From the NCBI GenBank assembly GCA_903837355.1, contig CAILUI010000241.1:1-62168 (forward strand): a stretch of DNA of 62,168 nucleotides. The letters run 5' to 3'. Within the stretch, counting starts at the first letter, position 1. The number at the start of each line of letters is the position of its first letter. This document shows, piece after piece, positions 43,701 to 51,368 of the stretch. Source of the DNA: an uncultured Victivallales bacterium. Its GTDB lineage: Bacteria; Verrucomicrobiota; Lentisphaeria; Oligosphaerales; JAFGRS01. A program made the translations under genes and the position numbers. The notes under the pieces are model-generated. The model ran no database searches, was not told the origin of the DNA, and saw only the letters and a list, made by a program, of their open reading frames with translations.

Positions 43701-44335
43701 GGGACCTGACGGGAACCTACAGCACGACCGTCGCCGGGCGGCCGCTGACCCTGGTCCTGGTCGAAGATAGCCGGGGCCGACTCTCGGGTACGGCTACCCT
43801 GCAGGTCAGCACTACCAAGGCCGTGGTGCCCATCGTAATGCCCATCAGGGGCAGTGCCTCGGCCACCCACGGCGCCCTGGTCGCCACGATGGCGATGCAG
43901 GGCACGGCGGCGGGCAACGCCGCCAGCGCCTCGCTGGCGCTCAAACTGGCCCTCAATGTCGCCACCCGTCAGCTTGTCGGTCCGGCTTCCGGCAGTGCTC
44001 TCGTCGGCGCCGTCACGCTGCCGCTCGCCGGCAGCGTCTCCCTGAACCTCCCGCCCGCGATGGACGGCACCTGGACGCTACTGCTCCAGATCGCCCCCAA
44101 CGGCAGAACCGTAAGCGGCAGTGCCACGCTGCGACTGGCTAACGGCGCCGAGTATCTCTTCGTCGTCAGAGGCAGGATCGCCGGCCAGGCCGTGGTGGCG
44201 ACCCTGGTGGGCCACCCGAGCGACGTGGCCGCCAAGGGCATCGAAATCAGCACCACGCTGACCCCGCTCGAGGGCGGCTGGGCACGACTGAACGCATTCT
44301 CGGGTAAGGGCTACGGCCAGTTACTGCACTGGTAG
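37781..44335 (+). CDS. Giant secreted protein with three VWA modules, two Ca-loop modules and adhesin-type repeats
   Basis: A 2184-aa protein. Signal at 12-34 (AAIGMMACLLGLSLFAVDAA). About 35-420 is a beta-rich region without a family I know. Three near-identical modules of about 320 aa (roughly 440-760, 770-1090, 1095-1410) each have a conserved lead (VRVD-AGRAC-L-K-FA-EDG), then a VWA domain with FDDTSSMSGQI, where D-x-T-x-S replaces the usual DxSxS MIDAS, at about 515, 844 and 1163. Around 1405-1500 lies a BACON-like Ig domain, then DUF11/CARDB-like domains (LPAGWSFEGV; LPTGWTFNSV). Two modules with DQNGDW calcium loops and IQFYN...GYHC-AGTEDGYAP lie near 1645-1740. A divergent InlB-type repeat (FGYVFTQWDDGSTANP) is near 1905. 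A surface adhesin or matrix protein is inferred. No LPXTG or obvious anchor at the C-terminus. Confidence 0.8.
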   Translation: MKSLTAMWSRRVTAAIGMMACLLGLSLFAVDAAKAPLPGTPEYAAWKAALVGAPAGSTKDVTVANAYMSMGCGDYGHWGLKTLAGDPDNPNDNNKNLIFSTYDGWSNGLSVEIDGTLYVLADTDAYANSTVAVGGGGTYATISWTIGDVTLTGTYDLVASDSGRADTGRFTYTFTNPPGKATHVISLKVGLDTKVGGNDEARLATASGITTTEIGFGATGSGGSYTYPVPDFWQAFEYDDPAAPGTVGQGTFVGGGATKPDKFVMGNWSEVSNGSNFDYDPTGSTYDDSAVGMWWFDRSLPAGTSRSFVVLYGLGRVSSGGTDLRMSVAAPGALSAAGSTFTPNPFSVNVTLLNMTGFTLTNLPVTIALPAGLTVAGGGSSTQYVTSLAHGDTTLVSFSVRADPAYGGQTLTYTVTAGAGQSYAVSVSKTVELPRVLVDCDASLWNFAHVMGTGYVDRSRWPEIVTTVRVDTDAGGRCGLTAAHFAVTEDGVAQTLTSVTCASTDGSVADIVLIFDDTSSMSGQIGTMKTKATQFANDIVAAGVNARFGLVSFGDKAEVGLDLNLTSSVANFQAAVNALVANGGGDYPESPLDAIMLAVRDMTWRSGSQRIFVVITDASVHTLSDGSGLSAYNMPETTAAVKAIGGSVFAVGPNLSKDGGLDNDGKPLAAKAYGAVNDIKTLALDTGGFWQDIDVADFSAFVDEIVHVIASLYTVTYSTSNATLDGLWRAVIVTVTDPWATPPVGKAATVGLSDCDDGTYQAPFDTIDCDTGAGDFVHVMAVGYATTAVFPEITATVRVDSAAGRACELTKPDFAAAEDGVWQTITSVTCAGTGGSVADIAIVFDDTSSMSGQIGTMKAKATQFVNDITARGVNARFALVSFKDDETIRQEFTTDVSAYQSAINALSAAGGDDAPETSFDAVMLALTGLTWRDAAQKIIVVITDAPSHYRGDGTAYASSTLAEVKAECSARGASVFAVGPALTKGMLTDNDGKPVAIAAAKTERLDDIRLLAEGTGGFWQNIATADFGAFVDEIIDVVASLYTVVYTTANSAFDGTLRAVVIQVTDPVEGTDCDNGTYRAPLGPTTCTNGLGNDFVNVMAVGYSAAGIFPQITATVRVDSDAGRACALSKPNFALTEDGTAQTITSVTCAGTAGSVADVVFIFDDTSSMSGQISTMKAKATQFASDIVAAGVDARFGLVSFGDKAEITFDLNLTSTVATFQAAVNGLVASGGGDFPESPLDAIMRAIRDMTWRAGSQRIFVVITDAAVHTASDGSGLSDYNMPETTAAVSAMGGTVFAVGPALTKDNLLGNDGKPVAAKAYGAVNDIKTIALDTGGYWQNLATADFSTFLDGIVHVITSLYTVIYTTSNATLDGSWRDVIVSVTDPVKGTDCDNGEYQAPLECLELLAEPLEISTSCMTGTSPASASFRVRNGCTGTLHYTLSESVPWLSVPSSGTATGADWDNVTVTFASSSLPAGNYVGEITVSGGGSSEVVTVHLQVLDLFVERTFPPGCHNAGDLIEVSVTITYGGLGTVRSLAVFEELPAGWSFEGVTSTPEPDIAPGPGASGLCEFSWLGIPALPHVFKYQVRAPSFKTASEGDYGLHCFWGETKYRTTGAEITVPILGQQCIELRDCSVVSCDPHQADQNGDWRIQLTSDAAAGLPGELTRMIQFYNRRGYHCQAGTEDGYAPAVGATSCTPHQTDQNGDWVVQLSPDLTRIIQFYNSGGYHCEAGTEDGYAPGLLAIAKASAVKGTLTTVRSFGSERYTAGSTLDVSVTLSHSTPAALSSLAVQERLPTGWTFNSVVSTPAPSIKPVAGATGTLGFAWVTIPSRWPVTLTYRVNVPAGTTGTKSVTGTASFREDSGETSVTTAASTIVSSEVTVTFAAGVGGSISGTTSQTVFYGGSTTPVTAAASFGYVFTQWDDGSTANPRTLTNVTATQTRTAAFRLANAVAPNGSFLAVISPADVTAGRGLWDLTGTYSTTVAGRPLTLVLVEDSRGRLSGTATLQVSTTKAVVPIVMPIRGSASATHGALVATMAMQGTAAGNAASASLALKLALNVATRQLVGPASGSALVGAVTLPLAGSVSLNLPPAMDGTWTLLLQIAPNGRTVSGSATLRLANGAEYLFVVRGRIAGQAVVATLVGHPSDVAAKGIEISTTLTPLEGGWARLNAFSGKGYGQLLHW

Positions 44336-44400
44336 TCCGGCGGCCGCCCTCGCGGCCTTCTGGACGCAGCGCGAGGGCCCCGCAGTAGACTCTGTCAAAC

Positions 44401-44439
44401 CACATCGCGCTCTGCCCTGAACCCGCGGAGCGCGATGTG
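44401..44439. terminator. Palindrome after the giant VWA gene
   Basis: CACATCGCGCTC (44401-44412) pairs perfectly with GAGCGCGATGTG (44428-44439), loop 15 nt, 66 nt after the VWA gene stop. No T-run. The 3' arm overlaps an upstream GTG codon of the next frame, so an operator role for the next gene is also possible. Confidence 0.45.
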
Positions 44440-44457
44440 GCGTTATGGGCGGTGAAC

Positions 44458-45426
44458 ATGCACGTGGACGCTGTCTTCTACGAAGCCTTCGCCGAGGAGG
44501 AGCGCGCGCTCCGCGCCCACCTGCCGCCGGATATTTCCGCACGCTTCACCTGGAAAACGATCCAGGAGTCGGGAGACCCAGTCCCCCCGGCGCCGGTGAT
44601 CAGCATCCGCACCCAATCTACCCTCCCGACACCTTGGGCGGCGCACCTGCGCGCTATCCTGAGCCGCAGCACCGGCTACGATCACCTGGTCGACTACCGC
44701 AACCGCGTGACCGCCGACCTCCAGCTCGGCTACCTGCCTCTCTACTGCAACCGCGCGGTCGCCGAACACGCGATGCTGCTCTGGATGGGCTTGCTGCGCC
44801 GTCTGCCGCGGCAACTGCGCCAGTTCGGCAGCTTCCAGCGTGACGGACTCACCGGCGCCGAGTGTCGCGGGCGCACCTTGCTGGTGGTGGGAGTGGGTCA
44901 CATCGGTCATGAGATCGTCGATATCGGTCGCGGCCTGGGTATGCGCGTTCTCGGCGTTGACCCGGTGCGCCGTTGGGACGACGTGACCTACGTGTCCTTC
45001 GACGAAGCGGCGCCAGTGGCCGACGTCGTAGTGGCAGCCATGAACCTGACCCCCGCCAGCCGCGGCTTCTTCAATTCCCTGCGCCTACTGCAGTTGCGGG
45101 CCGGAGCGGTGTTCGTTAACGTCGCCCGCGGCGAATTGGCCGAGGCCGAGGCGCTGCTCGCGGCGCTGCAGCGCGGTGCCCTGGCGGGTGTGGGGTTGGA
45201 TGTCTACGATCAGGAGCCTGAGTTGGCCGTCGCGCTGCGGTCCGGAAGCAGCACGCCCTCGGCGGCGGTCGACGCCGTGCTGGCACTCGCCCAGCGCGAC
45301 GATGTCCTCTGCACACCGCACAACGCCTTCAACACCTGCGAGAGCGTCGAGCGCAAGTCCGCGCAGTCCATCGAACAACTGGAACACCTGCGCCGCACGG
45401 GGCGCTTCCTGTGGCCAGTACCCTAG
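44458..45426 (+). CDS. D-2-hydroxyacid dehydrogenase family protein
   Basis: An NAD(P)-dependent oxidoreductase of 322 aa acting on 2-oxoacids/2-hydroxyacids. The Rossmann motif VVGVGHIGHEIVDIG (near 143) is followed by GVDPVRR. Catalytic residues are in place: Arg in NVARGELAE, Glu in DVYDQEPEL, His in TPHNAFNT. NRAVAEHAMLLWMGLLRR is the usual helix before the nucleotide domain. Two earlier GTG codons (44437, 44452) are in frame, but 44437 falls in the palindrome; ATG 44458 (MHVDAVFYEAF) begins at the family's N-terminal strand. Substrate (phosphoglycerate, lactate, glyoxylate) cannot be assigned. Tail-to-tail with sixA. Confidence 0.87.
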   Translation: MHVDAVFYEAFAEEERALRAHLPPDISARFTWKTIQESGDPVPPAPVISIRTQSTLPTPWAAHLRAILSRSTGYDHLVDYRNRVTADLQLGYLPLYCNRAVAEHAMLLWMGLLRRLPRQLRQFGSFQRDGLTGAECRGRTLLVVGVGHIGHEIVDIGRGLGMRVLGVDPVRRWDDVTYVSFDEAAPVADVVVAAMNLTPASRGFFNSLRLLQLRAGAVFVNVARGELAEAEALLAALQRGALAGVGLDVYDQEPELAVALRSGSSTPSAAVDAVLALAQRDDVLCTPHNAFNTCESVERKSAQSIEQLEHLRRTGRFLWPVP

Positions 45427-45435
45427 GCAGCACCG

Positions 45436-45918
45436 TCAGTGCCCAGCGTACAGCTTCCGCAGCCGGGCCTGCCTGCAGCGCAGTTCGGTCCAGGCGTCGA
45501 TCCCGACCTCGAACGCAGCCAGACTCCCGGTACCAAGGCGATCAACCTGCGGGTGTTTCGTCAGCAGATTGCAGAACTCCTCCAAACCGGGGTTATGCCC
45601 GACCACAAGCACCACGTCAGAATGGCCGCCGCAAGCCCGGATCGCGTCGAGCACGTCCTCTGGCGCCCCGGGGTCATAGAGATCCGCCAGCAGCAACGGC
45701 TCCGGAATCTGCACCGCCAGGCCGTAAGCACGCGCGGTCTCGGCGGCACGCACGGCATCGGAACTGAGCACCGTCCCCGGCACGACCCCCAGGGCCGCGA
45801 GCTGTCGCGCGAGCTCCCCAATCTGCCGACGGGCCTCAGGGAAGAGCGGCCGTTCGTGGTCGTCAACCCCTTCCAGATGGGGCGACTTCCCATGGCGCAG
45901 AATCAGTAGTATCTTCAT
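45436..45918 (-). CDS. sixA: Phosphohistidine phosphatase, SixA-like
   Basis: A 160-aa histidine phosphatase that removes phosphate from phosphohistidine on HPt or PTS-type domains. LLILRHGKSP carries the RHG catalytic His, VLSSDAVRAAETARAY the second Arg region, and VVGHNPGLEEFCNLL the second catalytic His. Length and architecture are those of SixA: one small domain without the extra helices of phosphoglycerate mutase. It ends 9 nt from the end of the convergent hydroxyacid dehydrogenase gene. Its partner here is unknown. Confidence 0.87.
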   Translation of the reverse strand: MKILLILRHGKSPHLEGVDDHERPLFPEARRQIGELARQLAALGVVPGTVLSSDAVRAAETARAYGLAVQIPEPLLLADLYDPGAPEDVLDAIRACGGHSDVVLVVGHNPGLEEFCNLLTKHPQVDRLGTGSLAAFEVGIDAWTELRCRQARLRKLYAGH

Positions 45919-46075
45919 CGTCGTCCTAATCTAGCCGCTGAACCGCAGGCCGCACCGGCGCTACAAGGTCACACGATGTGGTATGGCGGTCGCGGCCGGC
46001 AGGGAGTAGTATATGCGCTGATGCTAGGTACGTGCTCTCGTTGCAGAAGCCCGGCAAACGATGGAAGGTGTACCC

Positions 46076-46708
46076 ATGGAACACAGGCGAACGCCGTTCA
46101 CCCTGATCGAACTGCTGGTGGTCATCGCCATCATCGCCATCGTTGCGGCGATGTTGCTGCCGGCTCTCGCCCACGCCCGCGAGAAGGCTCTGCAGGCGCA
46201 ATGCACGTCCAACGTCAAACAGCTCATGCTCGGCCACCTACAGTATATGGACGACTTCGAGGAGTATACCTGCCCCTCCTTCTGGCCCGGGGCCCCCAAC
46301 ACCTACACGGCGAGTTGGATGTCACGGCTCATGGAGTATGTCACCGACGACTCGCGGGTCTTTTTCTGTCCGCTCGGCCCGCAGCCGACCACCGTCCTCG
46401 ACATCAACAACGTCGGCTACGGCTGGAACTGGGAGTTCCTCACCCTCAAACGGGTCGGCACGGTCTATACGGTTGCTTACGGAGCTCCGCCCGCCAGAAT
46501 GCCCGAGGTCAGGCAGCCAGCCGAGACGGTCACCATCGCGGATAGTCGTGACTACCTGGACTACCTGATCTCGCCACATCTCATCAATACCTACTACTGC
46601 CCCGAGTACCGTCACTCCGGCTACGCCGTATTCGGTTACCTGGATGGCCGTGCCGACAGAATGAGCTACCCTGCCGGCAACTCCATCACGCTCTGGGACC
46701 TGCGCTAG
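46076..46708 (+). CDS. Prepilin-like protein with H-X9-DG motif (4)
   Basis: A 210-aa pseudopilin-like protein: MEHRRTP-FTLIELLVVIAIIAIVAAM leader, AQCTSNVKQLMLGHLQY, VFFCPLGP and YGWNWEF, ending with RHSGYAVFGYLDGRADRM, an H-X9-DG spacing. ATG 46076 is preferred over 46061 because GGAAGGTG is 6 nt upstream of it. It lacks the promoter/leader shared by the three other pseudopilins in this window and is more diverged in the middle. Divergent from sixA; the 157-bp gap holds 'agtagtatatgc' as the only AT-rich promoter-like word. Confidence 0.85.
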   Translation: MEHRRTPFTLIELLVVIAIIAIVAAMLLPALAHAREKALQAQCTSNVKQLMLGHLQYMDDFEEYTCPSFWPGAPNTYTASWMSRLMEYVTDDSRVFFCPLGPQPTTVLDINNVGYGWNWEFLTLKRVGTVYTVAYGAPPARMPEVRQPAETVTIADSRDYLDYLISPHLINTYYCPEYRHSGYAVFGYLDGRADRMSYPAGNSITLWDLR

Positions 46709-46716
46709 CCCGGCCC

Positions 46717-48972
46717 TCACGGGCTGATCCGCACGGTCTGGGTGCCAAGCCGCACAACCAGTTTGCCGCCCACACGCAGGTAGCGGCTGAGCTCGGGGTA
46801 CTGCCGCACCAGCGCAAAGAGCTCGTCGGACCAGGCCTTGACCTCGAGGTCCACACGCGGACTCGTGCCGACCGGAATCAGCGAGTCATACCAGCAGCCC
46901 TCCGCCCGACGCAGGTAGAACGTCTTCTCGCCAGCCTCACGGACGGTATCGGCCACCTCCTCGCTGCGCACGCCTGCGGCCTCATAGACGCGCTGTACCG
47001 GCGCCGCGGCGGCGGCGCTGGCCGGCATGGCGGCGGCGGGTGCCGCGGCGCCCATGCCGTAGGCTCGTCCCTGCATGGACTTCGCCTGCTGCGAAAGGCC
47101 GACGGCGTCGGCGCCGCTCTCGAGCTGCCGGGCTTCGCTCTCCGCCAGTCGGAAGGCGCGGCGCGCCCCGTCGACGCGCGCCCGGTCGACGTTGTCCTCG
47201 ACAATCAGGAAGCTGGTGTACTCGGTGAGAATGCCGAACTGCCGCCCCAGTCGGCGGATCTCCTCGACCAGTTCGGCGTTGTGGCCATTGACGCGGATCT
47301 GCTCCTGCAGATAGCCGACCCGACTCACCGCCCACAGGCGCGGAATGAAGGAGTTGCGGCGGTTGCCGTCGAGATCGGCCCGGAAACGGAACGTCTCCCG
47401 CGTGCCCGCGACCTCTCCCGAGAGCGTCATCTCCACCTGCCCCGAGCCCCGATAGGTGCCGGAGATCCGGACCTCGCTGCCGCGGAAGACGTCCGGCAAC
47501 TCCGGGGGGTTCAGCTCGGCGAGACGCGTGCTGCCGCCATCCAGCTTGAGACCGGTCATCACCGGGTACGCGATCCGCTCGTAGAAGGCGGACAGGACCA
47601 CCTCAAGATCCTGGTTCGGTCGGACGTAGCTGCTGCTGCCGCGGGTGCCCTGACAGATCCCGTCCAGCAGGCGAGTGTTGACGTCGTCACCGACGCCGAA
47701 AGCGAACAACCGACGGCTGCCGCAAGCCTCCTTCGCGCGCTTGAGAATGGCCCCCGGGTCGGTCTCGCCGACGGTGGGCAACCCATCCGTGACCAAGACC
47801 ACGAACGCCGGCCGATCCTTCGCCACCTCCGCCTTCAGGGCGGCCTGCATGGCAGCAGCGATGGCCGTGCCCCCGCGAGCTTTGAGCCCGGCGATGAAGT
47901 CGCGCGCCTGCCGGCGGTTCTCCGCGCTGGCCGGCATGGGCTTCTCGGCATAGGGGACGACATCGGTTGAGAACGCGATGAGGTTGAAGCGGTCGTCCGG
48001 GTTGAGCGCGCCCACACAGAAACTGAGGGCGTCGCGAGCCTGCTTGATCTTGTCACCCATCATACTGCCCGAGGTGTCCACCACGAAGGTGACGTCCTTC
48101 GCCGGGATCTGCTCGGCCTGCAGTTCGCTGCCCGGCGCAACGACCAGGAGGAAGGTGCCCTGCTCGCCGTCCTTGTAGGCCAGGAACTCCATGCCGACCG
48201 GCCGCGCGTCCTCGCTGAAGATCAGCTCGAAATCACGGTCGGGGATGTGCCCATCGTGTTCCCAGGTGACCGTGGCCTTGCGCTCGCCGTCGCGCTCGAC
48301 GCGGACATCGAACCCCGGCACGAAGAGGCTCTTCAGCGGGGCCTCGGTCTCGAGGCGCACCTCGATGCGGGCCCGCCCGATCGACTGCGCCCCCTCGGGC
48401 CGCGCGGAAAGGAATGGGTACAAGACCCGGGTCAGGCCGCCTTCGCGCGGCAGAGCCATCTCGTAGTTGAGCCGGATGCGCACATCGCCGTTGGCAGCGA
48501 TGGGGAACACCCGCGCCTTCAGCAAGCCCTCACCGGCGTATTCCAGCAGCCCCGGATCCTTGAGCTGACGCACGATGTCCTCGTAGATGCGCCGGGCCTT
48601 GTCGGCGTCCATGAGCTCAGCCTCCAGGGTCTTGCCGTTGGCGGTCATGGTGAAGCTGGAGACTGCCGCGTCGCGGCCGATCGGAAAGAGGTAGACCCCC
48701 TCGATCTGGAAGCTGTTGGGATTGTGGAACAAGGCCTCAACGGTGACATCCGCCAGGCGCTGGCGTACCTCGATCTGCGCCCGGTGCTCGCGGACCTCCA
48801 TGGGCGCCGGTGGCCGGGGCGGCGGCTGTGGCCGCGGATAGGGGTACCACGGCGGCGGCGGCCAGGGCGGCACGATGATGCGACAGGCCAGCGCCCCCGA
48901 CGCGGCCAGCACGACCAGCAGCAACAGCAGACGGTGTACAGAGGCGGAGGCGCGGCGCGTCAGCATGGTCAT
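46717..48972 (-). CDS. VIT and VWA domain secreted protein
   Basis: A 751-aa protein. Signal VHRLLLLLVVLAASGALAC, with the Cys after ALA suggesting a lipoprotein. A Pro/Tyr-rich linker (PPWPPPPWYPYPRPQ) follows. About 55-185 is a VIT domain (ADVTVEALFHNPNSFQIEGVY, FPIAANGDVRIRLNYE). About 285-460 is a VWA domain with intact MIDAS: VVDTSGSMMGDKI, then GGTAIAAAMQAAL and LVTDGLPTVGETD. The C-terminal part has LGRQFGILTEYTSFLIVED, an Ala-rich stretch, and GCWYDS. This is the inter-alpha-trypsin-inhibitor-like / YfbK-like architecture of many Gram-negative bacteria. AGGAG lies 2 nt from ATG 48972 and 8 nt from ATG 48966; the latter is the likely start. Partners unknown. Confidence 0.87.
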   Translation of the reverse strand: MTMLTRRASASVHRLLLLLVVLAASGALACRIIVPPWPPPPWYPYPRPQPPPRPPAPMEVREHRAQIEVRQRLADVTVEALFHNPNSFQIEGVYLFPIGRDAAVSSFTMTANGKTLEAELMDADKARRIYEDIVRQLKDPGLLEYAGEGLLKARVFPIAANGDVRIRLNYEMALPREGGLTRVLYPFLSARPEGAQSIGRARIEVRLETEAPLKSLFVPGFDVRVERDGERKATVTWEHDGHIPDRDFELIFSEDARPVGMEFLAYKDGEQGTFLLVVAPGSELQAEQIPAKDVTFVVDTSGSMMGDKIKQARDALSFCVGALNPDDRFNLIAFSTDVVPYAEKPMPASAENRRQARDFIAGLKARGGTAIAAAMQAALKAEVAKDRPAFVVLVTDGLPTVGETDPGAILKRAKEACGSRRLFAFGVGDDVNTRLLDGICQGTRGSSSYVRPNQDLEVVLSAFYERIAYPVMTGLKLDGGSTRLAELNPPELPDVFRGSEVRISGTYRGSGQVEMTLSGEVAGTRETFRFRADLDGNRRNSFIPRLWAVSRVGYLQEQIRVNGHNAELVEEIRRLGRQFGILTEYTSFLIVEDNVDRARVDGARRAFRLAESEARQLESGADAVGLSQQAKSMQGRAYGMGAAAPAAAMPASAAAAAPVQRVYEAAGVRSEEVADTVREAGEKTFYLRRAEGCWYDSLIPVGTSPRVDLEVKAWSDELFALVRQYPELSRYLRVGGKLVVRLGTQTVRISP

Positions 48973-49142
48973 GGCTCCTGGAGATGTGCGGACCCCGTTG
49001 TCACTATACCCTTCGACGCGCCAGGACGAGCTTTCTTAGGCCAGGTTGATTCGCGACGCACCGGGGTTAGTCTTTTGTGGTCGACAGGTTAGCAGCATTG
49101 GGGTTACGAGGGTCCGGTCCACAGGGCGAGGAGGAGCTTCTC

Positions 49143-50375
49143 ATGTGTCACCGTCTGCAGCAGACGGCCAGCGCCTGGCTGGCGGCAATCCTGATCTTCG
49201 GAGGCAGTACCATGGGCGTCTCGGCGCAGGAGAAAACCAGGTTCCAGCAGGACCGGATCGCCATCGGGTTCTGGGTGGACCCACCAGCCGGGGCGGGCAT
49301 GGACGAACGCTACCGCGACATCGCCGCAGCGAACTTCACCCTCGTCATTGGCGGCTTCGGGGCGGGTACGGCGGAGACGGTACGCGAGCAACTCAAACTC
49401 TGTGAGACCTACGACCTGCGCGCCGTGGTCGCCCGCGCTGGCCTGAAGCCCGAGGAGCTGCCCGAGAGTCCGGCCTGCTGGGGCTACATGCTGCGCGACG
49501 AGCCCAACACCGCCGCCTTCGCCGACCTGCGCCGCGATGTCGACGCCATCCGCGTCGCCCGCCCGGGACGCTTCGGCTACATCAACCTCCTCCCGACCTA
49601 CGCCAACGAGCAACAGCTCGGCACCAAGACCTACGACGAACATGTCGCGCGCTTCGCTGACGAGGTCGACACCGATGTCCTCTCGATGGACCACTACCCG
49701 ATGATGCAGCCCAAAGCGGACGGCCGCGCCGGCTACTGCGAGAACCTCGAGGTCATGCGCCGCCACGCCCTCCGCAAGGGCGTGCCCTTCTGGAACTTCT
49801 TCAATACCATGCCCTACGGTCCGCATTTCGACCCCACCGAGCACAGCCTGCGCTGGCAGATCTACACCTCGCTGGCGTATGGAGCCAAAGGCTTGCTCTA
49901 CTTCTGCTACTGGACCCCCCGCGGCGACGAGTTCCCCAAAGGGGGCGCGATCATCACCGCCGAGGGTCGCAAGACGCGGCACTACGATCAGGCGCGCCGG
50001 CTCAACGCCGCTGTCAAAGCCATGGGGCCGACCCTGATGCGGCTCACCAGCACCGGCGTCACCCGCGTGAATGGCGCTGCCGCGCCCGCCGCCCTGCAGG
50101 GCACGCCCCTGCGCGCACTGGCTGGCCCCGACACCACCGAGTACCTGCTCGGCGCTTTCCGCCATGCCGATGGCCGCCGGGCCGTGCTGCTGAGCAACTA
50201 CGATTTCGTCTACACCGCCTGGCCAACCGTCGAGTTCGCGGTCGACCCCGCCCAAGTGCGTGAGATCTGCCCGGAGACGGGCGCGGAGATCCCGGTGGTG
50301 GACGACAGTCCGGACATGCCCGGCCTGCAACTCTCGCTGGATGCCGGTGGGGGACGGTTGTTCCTGTTGCCGTGA
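49143..50375 (+). CDS. Secreted TIM-barrel glycosidase-like protein
   Basis: A 410-aa protein. Signal MCHRLQQTASAWLAAILIFGGSTMGVSA. The rest resembles the catalytic barrel of GH42/GH2-like proteins: IAIGFWVDPPAG, ANFTLVIGGFGAGT, ACWGYMLRDEPNT (typical acid/base Glu of this clan), DTDVLSMDHYPMM, PFWNFFNTMPYG and YGAKGLLYFCYWTP. A short beta domain closes it (AVLLSNYDFVYTAWPTVEFAV). Start at 49143 by GAGGAGG about 8 nt upstream; the frame is open to 49077 without support. Substrate unknown. thiM starts 24 nt after its stop. Confidence 0.75.
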   Translation: MCHRLQQTASAWLAAILIFGGSTMGVSAQEKTRFQQDRIAIGFWVDPPAGAGMDERYRDIAAANFTLVIGGFGAGTAETVREQLKLCETYDLRAVVARAGLKPEELPESPACWGYMLRDEPNTAAFADLRRDVDAIRVARPGRFGYINLLPTYANEQQLGTKTYDEHVARFADEVDTDVLSMDHYPMMQPKADGRAGYCENLEVMRRHALRKGVPFWNFFNTMPYGPHFDPTEHSLRWQIYTSLAYGAKGLLYFCYWTPRGDEFPKGGAIITAEGRKTRHYDQARRLNAAVKAMGPTLMRLTSTGVTRVNGAAAPAALQGTPLRALAGPDTTEYLLGAFRHADGRRAVLLSNYDFVYTAWPTVEFAVDPAQVREICPETGAEIPVVDDSPDMPGLQLSLDAGGGRLFLLP

Positions 50376-50398
50376 GTGGACAAGGAGAACGGTACGCC

Positions 50399-51226
50399 AT
50401 GTCAGCAACGGAGTCCCACGCCACCGCCGTCTGGCAGGATGTCGAGCGCCTCCGCCAGCAGTCGCCATTGGTCCACAACATCACCAACTACGTGGTCATG
50501 AACTCCACGGCCAACGCGCTGCTGGCCTTGGGCGCGGCGCCGGTTATGGCCCACGCGCCGGAAGAGCTCGAGGACATCGTTGCGATCGCCTCGGCGCTGG
50601 TCATCAACATCGGCACCCTGAGCGCTCCCTGGATCGAGTCCATGGCCCTGGCCATGGCCGCGGCAGAGCGCCGGCACCTCCCGATCATCCTCGACCCGGT
50701 CGGCGCTGGCGCCTCCCGTCTGCGCACCCAGACCTGCCTGGAGTTGATCCGCCGCACGCCACCCACCATCATCCGCGGCAATGCCTCGGAGATCCGCGCC
50801 CTGCAGGTCAGCAGCGCCACCACCCGCGGCGTCGACAGCCGCGACCGCGCCGAGGCTGCCCTGGCCGCCGGCCGTGAACTCAGCCGGGCCTGCGGGGCCA
50901 CGGTCAGCATCAGTGGCCCACTTGACCTGATCGTGCGCGGCAACGCGGTGATCGAGGTCGCCAATGGCCATCCCCTGATGCCGCGCGTCACCGGCCTGGG
51001 CTGCGCGGCCAGCGCCCTCACCGGCGCCTTCGCGGCCGTAAACCCCGACCCGCTGCTCGCCGCCGCCCACGCCATGGCAGTGATGGGGATCTGTGGCGAG
51101 TTGGCTGCAGCCGAGTCGCGGGGCCCAGGATCGTTCCACGTCGCCTTCCTCGATGCGCTCTACGGTCTCGACGAAGCGACCATCCAGACGCGCCTCCGCC
51201 TGCAACGGCGCCCCGACCTGCCCTGA
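50399..51226 (+). CDS. thiM: Hydroxyethylthiazole kinase
   Basis: Phosphorylates 4-methyl-5-(2-hydroxyethyl)thiazole for thiamine salvage in the cytoplasm. It has 275 aa, a normal ribokinase-like ThiM. Motifs: PLVHNITNYVVMNSTANALLA (residues about 24-43), APVMAHAPEELEDI, LVINIGTLS, IILDPVGAGASRLR, RGNASEI, and VTGLGCAASALTGAFAAVN (anion hole and catalytic Cys, about 200). ATG 50399 follows AAGGAGAA; a GTG at 50372 overlapping the previous stop lacks a site. No thiE/thiD and no TPP riboswitch are seen, so it stands alone among unrelated genes. Confidence 0.93.
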   Translation: MSATESHATAVWQDVERLRQQSPLVHNITNYVVMNSTANALLALGAAPVMAHAPEELEDIVAIASALVINIGTLSAPWIESMALAMAAAERRHLPIILDPVGAGASRLRTQTCLELIRRTPPTIIRGNASEIRALQVSSATTRGVDSRDRAEAALAAGRELSRACGATVSISGPLDLIVRGNAVIEVANGHPLMPRVTGLGCAASALTGAFAAVNPDPLLAAAHAMAVMGICGELAAAESRGPGSFHVAFLDALYGLDEATIQTRLRLQRRPDLP

Positions 51227-51368
51227 CCCCCGTCTCACCCCAGGGAACGCCGCCAGCACTCTGCCGTCCGTTTCGTCCGTTCTGCGGCCTGCCGCCGCAG
51301 GAATTCGCGCTCGGGCAGGCTACGGTATCCCCGTGGCCGCAAAGGGGTCAAACCGAAAGGGCATCAGG

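Noticed and set aside
50376..50398. TPP riboswitch before thiM
   Set aside because: The gap is only 23 nt and no THI-box sequence is present.
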